Origin: JANOYC01 sp031428675
GTDB lineage: Bacteria; Actinomycetota; Actinomycetes; Actinomycetales; Microbacteriaceae
DNA length: 7,440 bases
Direction: 5' to 3'
Assembly (NCBI GenBank): GCA_031428675.1
Contig: JANOYC010000111.1
Coordinates: 1-7,440 of the forward strand
In this document: positions 1 to 5,602 of the stretch, piece by piece
Layout: the number at the start of each line of letters is the position of its first letter
Position numbering within the stretch: position 1 is the stretch's first letter
Position numbers and translations under genes: made by a program
Notes under the pieces: model-generated
Told to the model about the DNA's origin: nothing
What the model saw: only the letters and a program-made list of their open reading frames with translations
Database searches by the model: none

Positions 1-50
1 CGTTCTCGTCGGTGTTCGTGGTCGGCAATAGCCTGCGACTGCGCCGGTAG
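1..50 (+). CDS. Heavy-metal (copper-type) P-type ATPase, C-terminal end only
   Basis: Frame 3 reads FSSVFVVGNSLRLRR followed by TAG at 48-50. From family knowledge, SSVFVVGNSLRLR is the characteristic end of the last transmembrane helix and cytoplasmic tail of P1B-type metal-exporting ATPases such as CopA; these pump Cu+ or related soft metals out of the cytoplasm using ATP. Only 15 residues are visible, so none of the catalytic motifs (CPC, DKTGT, HP) can be checked and the metal cannot be assigned. The gene begins left of the window. The next gene starts 103 bases downstream on the same strand, which would allow co-transcription. The call rests on one short but distinctive motif, so I am fairly but not fully sure. 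Confidence 0.72.
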   Translation, partial: FSSVFVVGNSLRLRR

Positions 51-142
51 TCCTCTTCGGGACGTTTGCCCCTAACTCCGGTCGCGGTTGTGGACGACAG
101 TTGATCGTGTCGGCGTCGCACTCGGCGTCACCGCGCGAGACC

Positions 143-147
143 AGGAG
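143..147 (+). promoter_or_regulatory. Ribosome binding site of the SHOCT gene
   Basis: AGGAG lies 6 bases before the ATG at 154. This fixes the start there rather than at the in-frame TTG at 88, which has no comparable Shine-Dalgarno sequence and would add 22 residues unlike the start of a membrane protein. Confidence 0.7.
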
Positions 148-153
148 TGTGCC

Positions 154-447
154 ATGCGCCTGCACGGCGACTACGTGGACGGATATCACATGGGCGGTTT
201 CGGAATGGGTGGATGGTGGGGCTACGGTCTCATGGGGTTTCTGTTCGTCATCATCGTCGCGGCGATCGTCGTGGCCGTGGTCTTCCTCGCTCGCTCGAGC
301 AGGAGCGCGACCCCTGCATCCGCCTCGGCTTCCGCAACAAGCCGAGCTGAGACGGTCTTGGAAGAGCGATTTGCTCGGGGAGACATCGACGAGCAGGAAT
401 TCGCCTCTCGCATAGACGCGCTCAAGCGCGCTCGAGCGCTCGAGTAG
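154..447 (+). CDS. Small SHOCT-domain membrane protein with Gly/Met/His-rich N-terminus
   Basis: A 97-residue protein. Residues 1-27 are rich in Gly, Met, Trp, Tyr and His (HMGGFGMGGWWGYGLMG). Residues 28-47 form one strongly hydrophobic transmembrane segment ending in a positively charged turn (LARSSR). A low-complexity Ser/Ala/Pro linker follows, and residues 66-92 match the SHOCT motif (ETVLEERFARGDIDEQEF), a short helix pair usually found at the C-terminus of small bacterial membrane proteins. The molecular role of SHOCT is not established; oligomerisation or partner binding is the usual suggestion. The gene follows the end of a metal-pumping ATPase, and its N-terminus carries two His and several Met residues, so a part in metal handling is possible but is inference. 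Its last 26 bases overlap the 3' end of the convergent synthetase gene. Confidence 0.8.
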   Translation: MRLHGDYVDGYHMGGFGMGGWWGYGLMGFLFVIIVAAIVVAVVFLARSSRSATPASASASATSRAETVLEERFARGDIDEQEFASRIDALKRARALE

Positions 448-3088
448 CACCGCCGCGCCGCTGGTGGTGGTCGCGGAGGCGTGACCACGTCATCCGCACG
501 AATGCGTTGAGCTTCCACACCACGATTCCGGCAGCGAACGACGCGAGCGTTGCCGCCAGCGGAAAGTCGTCTTCGAGCCACGGGTAGACCTGCCACTGCA
601 CGAGATAGATGAACAGCGAAGCCCCGGCGAGCATGCCGACGGCGGGAACAAGAAGTCGCGGCAGGCGAACGGATCGCACCCACAGCAGCACCAGAAGTCC
701 GGCGACAATGACGGCTTCGCGGGCTGCGTCGCCGAAGAATCCCCAAACACCAACGGCGACGACCACGGATGTAGCGATCTTCCGCGCGGTGTCCGTGCTG
801 CGGGCGACGAGCCAGCCAACAGCGACAAGCCAGAGCACGACCGGGATGGAATACCGTTCGGGGGACGATGCCTGCACCCCTCCGGTAACGACGAGCCGCA
901 GCGCGAGCGCCCCGGCCACGAGAACCGCAGCGAACGCATAAGGGAATCGTCGCTCAAGACGGTCGACCCCGGGCAACGCGAAGAGAGCGGCGATCCCGAC
1001 AGTGCCCCAGACGAGTGCTTCGAGAAACCAGAACTGCCACTGGACGGTCCACGCGCCGGCATCGCCAGCGACGTTGTTGAGCAATAGCGCGGTAACGGGG
1101 GAGTAGTAGCCCGTCACGAGCGCCACGCCACCGATCCAGATGGTCGCCGGCACCGCGACCGCCGCGGCATTTCGGAATAGTTTGCGCACGCGCGACCTCG
1201 TGGTTGGCGCGGCCAATTGGAAGCGCGCGAGGTTGTAGCCGAGCACGCCGAGAAGCAGATGTGCGCCGCCCTGCACGGTGAGAAGATTCGCGTGCGTCGC
1301 CGTCACGAGCACGATCGCGAGCGCGCGAAGCGCGACGGGCGCCTCGACGCTCGCGAGCGACCACCACGCGCGTTTGCGCGGTGCGTCGTCGGTGGGTGTT
1401 GCATCGTCGGTGACGTGCCCCGTCGCATCCGTGGCGCTCGGGTGGGGGATCAGCGCGCCGAGGTCGCGCGCCGACATTGCCGGCCAGTCGCGCGGTAGTC
1501 GTCCGATCAGCTGTTCGAGCCGAACGGAGGCCTCGACATAGCTCAGCGAGTCGCCGTCGAGGTCGACGAAGCTGTCGTCGTGGCCCGCATCGGGGCGCTC
1601 GAGCACTGTGGCGTAGAGGCGGCGCACGCGCTCCGCCGCCGTTGCGGAGCCGTCGTCAAGCACCGACGCAAACGCCGAAGCCGTAGCGCACGGGCGGGCC
1701 TCATCGGCGAGGATCGTGAGCGCGGCGAGATCGGGCTTTCCGCTCGCCGTGCGCGGAAACTCCTCGACAATTCCCACCCGGATGCCGTGGCCGGGAATGC
1801 CCACCCCTTGAGCGATCGCCGGTCGGATTCTTTCGATCGCGGTCTCGTCGCGCACGAAAATGACGAGTCGCTCACCGACGCTCACCGCACGCGCCTCGAT
1901 GGCGTGGCCGGCGAGGACACGTTCCACTCCGTCGAGGTCGACGCGAAGTCCGAACAGCTTGACGAAACGGCTGCTCCGCCCCACGATCTCGATCAAGCCA
2001 GCGCTCGACATCGTGGCAAGGTCGCCGGTGCGAAGTTCATCGACGACCCGCCCGAGGGCAAGGTCGCCGGGTGATTCGGCGTAGCCCATCATCACATTCC
2101 CGCCGGAATACACGAGCTCGCCGACCCCGTTGTCGTCGGGATTCTCCAGGCGAAAACTGCCCCCGGGAATCGGCACGCCGATGGACGTCGGGTTTTCGGC
2201 GGCTAGCGATGGCGGGAGGTATGCCATGCGAGCAGTCGCCTCTGTCTGGCCGTACATGACGACGAAGTCGAAGCCGCGTCGGGCTCCGAGCGCAACATAG
2301 CTGCGCACCCGATCGGATGCGAGCCGTCCGCCTGCCTGGGTGATGTAGCGAAGTCCGGGAATGCGGCGAGTGGAGAAACCGACGGAATCTAGCAGGTCGA
2401 AAGTGTATGGCACCCCAGCGAACGACGTGGCGCCTGCGGATTCGAACTCGGTCCAGAACTCGGGTTCGACGACGGAGCGGTCGGTCACGGCGACGCTTGC
2501 TCCCGAAACGAAATGGCTGTTCACGACTGACAGCCCGTAGCAGTAGTGGAACGGCAGCGTGGTGGCGGCGCGATCGGCACCGGTGAGCGCAAGATATGAC
2601 GCGATCGAGCGGGCGTTGCTCAGCACGTTCGCTCGAGAAAGGCGCACGAGCTTGGGCGACCCGGTGGATCCGGACGTAGTCATCAAGAGGGCCAGGTCGG
2701 GGTGGAGGTCGTGCGCGCTGCGGTCCCGGCGGACCTCGATCACCGACGAGGCCGACTCTGCGGTGACCACGGTATCGGGGTCGTAGAGATCGATCAGGCC
2801 CGCGCGATGACTCGCGTTGCTCGACACGCCACCGGGGAGTAGCAATACCGGATGTCCCGCGGAGAGCGCTGCGAGATACGTGATGAGGGGATCGAGCGTG
2901 TTACTTGTTTCGAGCATGACGAGTCGGCGACCGGCGCCGAGCTCATGCCCACGGTCGCGCACGCGCGCACCGAGCTCGGCATAGCTGATTGCCCGGCCGT
3001 CGGCGATGATCGCGGTGGAATTGGACTCGCCTCGGAGAAGATCGATTCCCTGATCTTCACGAGTCGCGAGGGAAGCCGTGTTGCTCAT
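422..3088 (-). CDS. Adenylation - acyl carrier - membrane acyltransferase fusion protein
   Basis: An 888-residue protein from the ATG at 3086-3088. Three modules are visible. First, an AMP-forming adenylation domain (about 10-470) with TTSGSTGSPK at 137-146, YGQTEA at 279-284, RTGD at 353-356, a GR-K-GLR hinge near 370-382 and the C-terminal catalytic lysine in TASGK (Lys451). Second, a carrier domain (about 480-550) with DLDGDSL, Ser514 being the expected phosphopantetheine site. Third, a multi-pass membrane domain (about 581-864) like acyltransferase-3 (OafA type), with LRALAIVLVTATH (His599), WFLEALV and a late IYLVQWQV segment. Expected chemistry: activate an acid with ATP, load it on the carrier, and transfer it to an acceptor at the membrane. 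Substrate and acceptor are unknown. The ATG lacks a clear Shine-Dalgarno sequence. The frame is open upstream to a TTG at 3181, but the iron box lies there, so I prefer the internal ATG. An iron box about 75 bases upstream suggests repression by iron. It is not a classical NRPS: no condensation or thioesterase domain is seen. Confidence 0.85.
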   Translation of the reverse strand: MSNTASLATREDQGIDLLRGESNSTAIIADGRAISYAELGARVRDRGHELGAGRRLVMLETSNTLDPLITYLAALSAGHPVLLLPGGVSSNASHRAGLIDLYDPDTVVTAESASSVIEVRRDRSAHDLHPDLALLMTTSGSTGSPKLVRLSRANVLSNARSIASYLALTGADRAATTLPFHYCYGLSVVNSHFVSGASVAVTDRSVVEPEFWTEFESAGATSFAGVPYTFDLLDSVGFSTRRIPGLRYITQAGGRLASDRVRSYVALGARRGFDFVVMYGQTEATARMAYLPPSLAAENPTSIGVPIPGGSFRLENPDDNGVGELVYSGGNVMMGYAESPGDLALGRVVDELRTGDLATMSSAGLIEIVGRSSRFVKLFGLRVDLDGVERVLAGHAIEARAVSVGERLVIFVRDETAIERIRPAIAQGVGIPGHGIRVGIVEEFPRTASGKPDLAALTILADEARPCATASAFASVLDDGSATAAERVRRLYATVLERPDAGHDDSFVDLDGDSLSYVEASVRLEQLIGRLPRDWPAMSARDLGALIPHPSATDATGHVTDDATPTDDAPRKRAWWSLASVEAPVALRALAIVLVTATHANLLTVQGGAHLLLGVLGYNLARFQLAAPTTRSRVRKLFRNAAAVAVPATIWIGGVALVTGYYSPVTALLLNNVAGDAGAWTVQWQFWFLEALVWGTVGIAALFALPGVDRLERRFPYAFAAVLVAGALALRLVVTGGVQASSPERYSIPVVLWLVAVGWLVARSTDTARKIATSVVVAVGVWGFFGDAAREAVIVAGLLVLLWVRSVRLPRLLVPAVGMLAGASLFIYLVQWQVYPWLEDDFPLAATLASFAAGIVVWKLNAFVRMTWSRLRDHHQRRGGATRALERA
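431..444. repeat. Perfect 14-bp palindrome in overlapping convergent gene ends
   Basis: CTCGAGCGCTCGAG is identical on both strands. It sits inside the 26-base overlap of the SHOCT gene (plus) and the synthetase gene (minus), so both proteins end in closely related residues (RALE and ALERA). It could form a hairpin in either transcript and help to end transcription, but neither side has a T-run, so it is not a standard intrinsic terminator. Confidence 0.5.
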
Positions 3089-3140
3089 GTGTGACGGCCC
3101 GCGGCAGGTGAAGACTCCAGCAAATCGAATACTCCCTGCT

Positions 3141-3171
3141 CGTGTTGGGTAAGCGCTCGTGTTAGGTAAGC
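3141..3171 (+). repeat. Direct repeat forming a possible second iron half-site
   Basis: CGTGTTGGGTAAGC (3141-3154) and CGTGTTAGGTAAGC (3158-3171) match at 13 of 14 bases with a 17-base period. The second copy contains the left half of the iron box; the first keeps only the left half-site and has lost the right arm. It may be a weak second binding site for the same regulator or a decayed duplicate. Confidence 0.5.
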
Positions 3172-3180
3172 CTAAGCTCA
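3162..3180. promoter_or_regulatory. DtxR/IdeR-type iron box
   Basis: TTAGGTAAGCCTAAGCTCA matches 16 of 19 positions of the established actinobacterial DtxR/IdeR consensus TWAGGTTAGSCTAACCTWA; the mismatches are at positions 7, 15 and 18. It lies in the divergent spacer, 73 bases from the synthetase ATG and 25 bases before the moaA leader frame. DtxR-family proteins bind such sites when loaded with Fe2+ and usually repress iron-acquisition genes. The site could act on either or both genes; the synthetase is the likelier target because siderophore-like functions are the classical regulon. No clear -35/-10 pair is visible on either strand, so its geometry relative to a promoter is unknown. A related DtxR-family regulator of manganese would be an alternative. 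Confidence 0.68.
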
Positions 3181-3191
3181 AGATTCTAACC

Positions 3192-3199
3192 GAGGAGGA
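3192..3199 (+). promoter_or_regulatory. Strong ribosome binding site of the moaA leader frame
   Basis: GAGGAGGA, a near-perfect complement of the 16S 3' end, sits 7 bases before the ATG at 3206. It is the strongest Shine-Dalgarno sequence I noticed in the window. It is out of frame with, and 65 bases upstream of, the moaA start, which itself has no usable site. This indicates that ribosomes load here and reach moaA by coupling. Confidence 0.72.
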
Positions 3200-3205
3200 C
3201 GCCGC

Positions 3206-3274
3206 ATGGTCGGCCGTTGCGCGACGTTACGCCGCCAGCGCGGTCTATCGATTGCCCATACCCTTGACGGGTGA
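3206..3274 (+). CDS. 22-residue leader peptide, translationally coupled to moaA
   Basis: A short frame opens with ATG at 3206 behind GAGGAGGA and ends with TGA at 3272-3274. That stop overlaps the GTG start of moaA at 3271-3273 (GTGA, a 4-base overlap typical of translational coupling). The peptide begins MVGRCATLRRQRGLS and ends HTLDG; it is basic and I recognise no family. It contains TTA (codon 8) and CTA (codon 14), leucine codons that are rare in such high-GC genomes, so ribosome speed through it could be limiting. I infer a regulatory or ribosome-loading role rather than a function for the peptide. An alternative is that the true moaA start differs and this is chance, but the combination of strong RBS and exact stop/start overlap argues against that. 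Confidence 0.55.
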   Translation: MVGRCATLRRQRGLSIAHTLDG

Positions 3275-4338
3275 CTTCTCTCGCGCTCGGTATGCCGACG
3301 ATCCGTCGTGCGCCGACCGTGTTGCCGCCGACTGCGGGGCGCCCGGATGTCCCGGGCCTCGTCGACCGCTTCGGTCGAGTCGCGAGAGACCTGCGCATCT
3401 CGATCACCGAGAAGTGTTCGCTCCGCTGCACGTATTGCATGCCGGAGGAGGGCCTTCCGGCCATCGCGCGCGAAGACCTGCTCACACCGATCGAGATTGC
3501 CCGCCTCGTGGAGATCGCCGTGCGCGATCTGGGTGTGCACGACATCCGCTTCACCGGGGGAGAACCGCTCATGCGGGCCGACCTCGCGGAAATTATCCGC
3601 CGTAGCGCTGCTGTCGCGGGTAGCGCGTCCATCTCCATGACGACCAACGGCATCGGGCTCGACCACCGCGTTGACGAGCTCGTTGCGGCGGGACTCACGC
3701 GCATCAATGTGTCGCTCGATACCGTCGACCGCCAGCACTTCGCGAGTCTCACTCGACGCGACCGCTTGCCGGCCGTCTTTGCGGGCATTCGGGCGGCGCA
3801 CGCCGCGGGGCTCATGCCGCTCAAGATCAACGCCGTGCTCATGCGGGAGACGCTGCCGGGCGCAGCTGACCTGCTTGAATGGTCGATCGCGAACGGTTGT
3901 CGCTTGCGCTTCATCGAGCAGATGCCTCTGGATGCAGACGCCGCCTGGGTGCGTGCGAACATGGTCGACGCGGCCGAGCTTCTCGATGTACTCGGCGATC
4001 GCTTCGCGCTGACCGAGATCGGCCGGGACGACCCATCCGCACCCGCCGAAGAGTGGCTCGTCAACGGAGGACCTGCCACGGTCGGCATTATCGCCTCGGT
4101 CACCCGGTCGTTCTGTGGCGATTGCGACCGAACCAGGCTCACCGCCGAGGGTACTGTGCGCTCGTGCCTTTTCGGTGATGACGAGACCGATCTTCGCGCG
4201 TTGCTGCGTGGTGCGGCCGACGACGCGGAGATCGCCGACTGGTGGCGGGCTGCCATGTGGGGAAAGCAAGCGGGGCATGGTATCGACTCGGCCGGCTTCG
4301 CCCGCCCCATCCGAAGCATGGGAGCAATCGGTGGTTGA
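3271..4338 (+). CDS. moaA: GTP 3',8-cyclase MoaA (molybdenum cofactor synthesis)
   Basis: A 355-residue radical-SAM enzyme. With MoaC it converts GTP to cyclic pyranopterin monophosphate, the first step of molybdenum cofactor synthesis in the cytoplasm. The N-terminal cluster motif CSLRCTYC has Cys49, Cys53 and Cys56, which bind the [4Fe-4S] that cleaves SAM. TGGEPL (95-100) is the radical-SAM GGE motif. The second cluster that binds GTP uses Cys282, Cys285 and Cys299 in SFCGDCDRTRLTAEG and VRSC. The protein ends in GAIGG, the conserved MoaA Gly-Gly tail needed for activity. Length is normal for the family. The GTG at 3271 is chosen because LGMP-R near the N-terminus is usual in actinobacterial MoaA and because it overlaps the leader stop; an ATG at 3292 is the alternative. 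The gene overlaps moaD by 8 bases. moaC, moaE and later genes are not in this window. Confidence 0.95.
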   Translation: MTSLALGMPTIRRAPTVLPPTAGRPDVPGLVDRFGRVARDLRISITEKCSLRCTYCMPEEGLPAIAREDLLTPIEIARLVEIAVRDLGVHDIRFTGGEPLMRADLAEIIRRSAAVAGSASISMTTNGIGLDHRVDELVAAGLTRINVSLDTVDRQHFASLTRRDRLPAVFAGIRAAHAAGLMPLKINAVLMRETLPGAADLLEWSIANGCRLRFIEQMPLDADAAWVRANMVDAAELLDVLGDRFALTEIGRDDPSAPAEEWLVNGGPATVGIIASVTRSFCGDCDRTRLTAEGTVRSCLFGDDETDLRALLRGAADDAEIADWWRAAMWGKQAGHGIDSAGFARPIRSMGAIGG

Positions 4339-4576
4339 TCAGGTTGTGGTGCGGTTCTTCGCTGCGGCGGCCGAGGCCGCGGGCGTCGACGAAGAGCATT
4401 TCGCTTCCGTCGCGACCGTCGGCGACTTGCGCGCGGTGCTGGTCGTTCGATACGGCGATGCCATGGCTCGGGTGCTCTCGTCCGGTTCGTTTCTGGTTGA
4501 CGGCATCGTCAGTCGTGACGACTCGCGAGCGGTGGGTGCGCGGGTAGACGTGCTACCGCCGTTCGCCGGGGGTTAG
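4331..4576 (+). CDS. moaD: Molybdopterin synthase sulfur-carrier subunit MoaD (ThiS/MoaD family)
   Basis: An 81-residue ubiquitin-fold protein. It opens with VVVRFFAAAAEAAG, the usual first strand and helix of MoaD, and ends in PPFAGG; the C-terminal Gly-Gly is adenylated and then thiocarboxylated by MoeB-type enzymes and donates sulfur to precursor Z in complex with MoaE. The GTG start at 4331 lies inside the end of moaA (stop 4336-4338) behind GGGAG at 4320-4324, so the two are almost certainly one translationally coupled operon. The frame is open further upstream inside moaA, but that extension is only the alternate frame of moaA. MoaE, the partner subunit, is not present here. A ThiS-like role is the alternative but is unlikely next to moaA. 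Confidence 0.9.
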   Translation: MVDQVVVRFFAAAAEAAGVDEEHFASVATVGDLRAVLVVRYGDAMARVLSSGSFLVDGIVSRDDSRAVGARVDVLPPFAGG

Positions 4577-4603
4577 CCGCGAACGCCGACAGGCCGCCGC
4601 GTT

Positions 4604-5596
4604 CTAACCGACTGCCTTGGACGGCAGTCGGGTGCGCATCGGTCCATGACCGGGCACGGTCAGTGCGCCATCCTGAACCGCAACGGGCAGCGGATCGGTG
4701 ACGCCGCCGACGAATTCGCCGTCGTCGGCAACATTGCGGAACGCGAGGAACTGCGGTTCACCAGTCTCGCGCACGGTGATGATTTTGCCCACATACAGGC
4801 TGTCGTCGGTCAATTGATGCGCTCCGGCGATGTCAAACGGACCAAGCGGTCCGGCCGCTGGTGCCGCCCACACCCCGCCGGTGATGCCGGTTGCTCGGCG
4901 CGATTCCGACAGTTCATTTGAGAGAGTGTTGAAGAGCAGAAAGCCGTGACCGTCGATCTCGACGTGCTGGAACACCTCGAGTTGCCCGAATCCGCCCCCG
5001 GGAGCAGTTAGCGGCGGACGGATCTCCCACTCGCGGAGGTTAGCGGACCAGGCGTGCCCGACGACACCGCGATCGTCGGGCGCTCCGTGATTCGCTCGGG
5101 CCGTGATGAGCAGGTGCCAGCCGTTGCCCTCCGGGTCGGCGAACACAAACGGATCGCGGAACGCCTCGTCACCCCACTGCCCATCGATCAACAACTCGTA
5201 CCATCGCGGATCGGCGGTTAACACCGGATTCGCCGCGTTCTTAGTCCACGTCAGGAGGTCGGGCGAGGTGGCAAAACCTATCGATTGAACGTTGCTTCCC
5301 GGCACCTGTCGCGAGCCGGTGTAGAACATGAACCACGTGCCGTCGGGATGCCGAATGACCGAGCCCGTCCAGGTGGCAGTTTCATCGAAGGCCGGCGCAT
5401 TGCCGTGCACGAGTGCGTCGGTCACGCGCTCCCAGTTCGTGAGATCACGGGAGATCGCGTGTCCGATGGCGGCACGGTAGTGGCGCTCGTTGGGGTCGTG
5501 CAGCGCTTTCGATGCGTAGAGGAAGAACATGTGGTAATGCTCGCCGTCGTCGACGAGCCAGAAGTCCCACACCCAGGCTTCGGGAAGAGAGAACAC
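4604..5596 (-). CDS. Compact cytoplasmic beta-fructosidase-like glycoside hydrolase (GH32/GH68 type)
   Basis: A 330-residue protein that looks like a lone five-bladed beta-propeller. Features expected of clan GH-J are visible: Asp11 in WVWDFW as candidate nucleophile, WTGSV (76-80) and FYTG (91-94), RDP at 147-149 with Asp148 as transition-state stabiliser, and Glu207 in GQLEVFQ as candidate acid/base. Known GH32 enzymes release fructose from sucrose, inulin or levan. This one lacks the usual C-terminal beta-sandwich, has no signal peptide, and has WVWDFW in place of the classical WMNDPNG box, so it probably acts in the cytoplasm on imported small sugars. It is the last gene of the operon, 6 bases after the MalG-type permease. 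The GTG start at 5594-5596 is supported by the N-terminus running straight into the first blade. GH43 or GH130-like activity is an alternative, so the substrate is inferred, not seen. Confidence 0.78.
   Translation of the reverse strand: MFSLPEAWVWDFWLVDDGEHYHMFFLYASKALHDPNERHYRAAIGHAISRDLTNWERVTDALVHGNAPAFDETATWTGSVIRHPDGTWFMFYTGSRQVPGSNVQSIGFATSPDLLTWTKNAANPVLTADPRWYELLIDGQWGDEAFRDPFVFADPEGNGWHLLITARANHGAPDDRGVVGHAWSANLREWEIRPPLTAPGGGFGQLEVFQHVEIDGHGFLLFNTLSNELSESRRATGITGGVWAAPAAGPLGPFDIAGAHQLTDDSLYVGKIITVRETGEPQFLAFRNVADDGEFVGGVTDPLPVAVQDGALTVPGHGPMRTRLPSKAVG
4608..4631. terminator. Hairpin between convergent moaD and hydrolase gene ends
   Basis: CCGACTGCC and GGCAGTCGG form a perfect 9-bp stem around the 6-base loop TTGGAC. 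It begins 31 bases after the moaD stop and covers the last codons of the convergent hydrolase gene. The position suits a shared transcription end for both operons, but there is no T-tract on either side, so it may instead depend on Rho or only protect the 3' ends. Confidence 0.45.
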
Positions 5597-5602
5597 CGCC
5601 GC

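Noticed and set aside
88..153. Earlier TTG start for the SHOCT protein
   Set aside because: No Shine-Dalgarno sequence there, whereas AGGAG is correctly spaced before the ATG at 154.
3089..3181. N-terminal extension of the synthetase to the TTG at 3181
   Set aside because: The added 31 residues would be encoded across the iron box and spacer, the TTG has no ribosome binding site, and adenylation domains normally start near the internal ATG.
3183..3188. TAGAAT on the minus strand as a -10 box for the synthetase
   Set aside because: The hexamer is good, but there is no acceptable -35 at 16-18 bases, so I do not list it as a promoter.
3089..3270. Molybdenum cofactor riboswitch before moaA
   Set aside because: The spacer is short and filled by the iron box and leader frame; I could not recognise the known motif's structure.
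3159..3605. Plus-strand frame of 148 codons starting inside the iron box
   Set aside because: It runs out of frame through moaA, has no ribosome binding site at its start and no recognisable domain.
3178..4319. Two long minus-strand frames opposite moaA
   Set aside because: Both are low-complexity Arg/Ser-rich translations without motifs, while moaA on the plus strand carries all its cluster cysteines.
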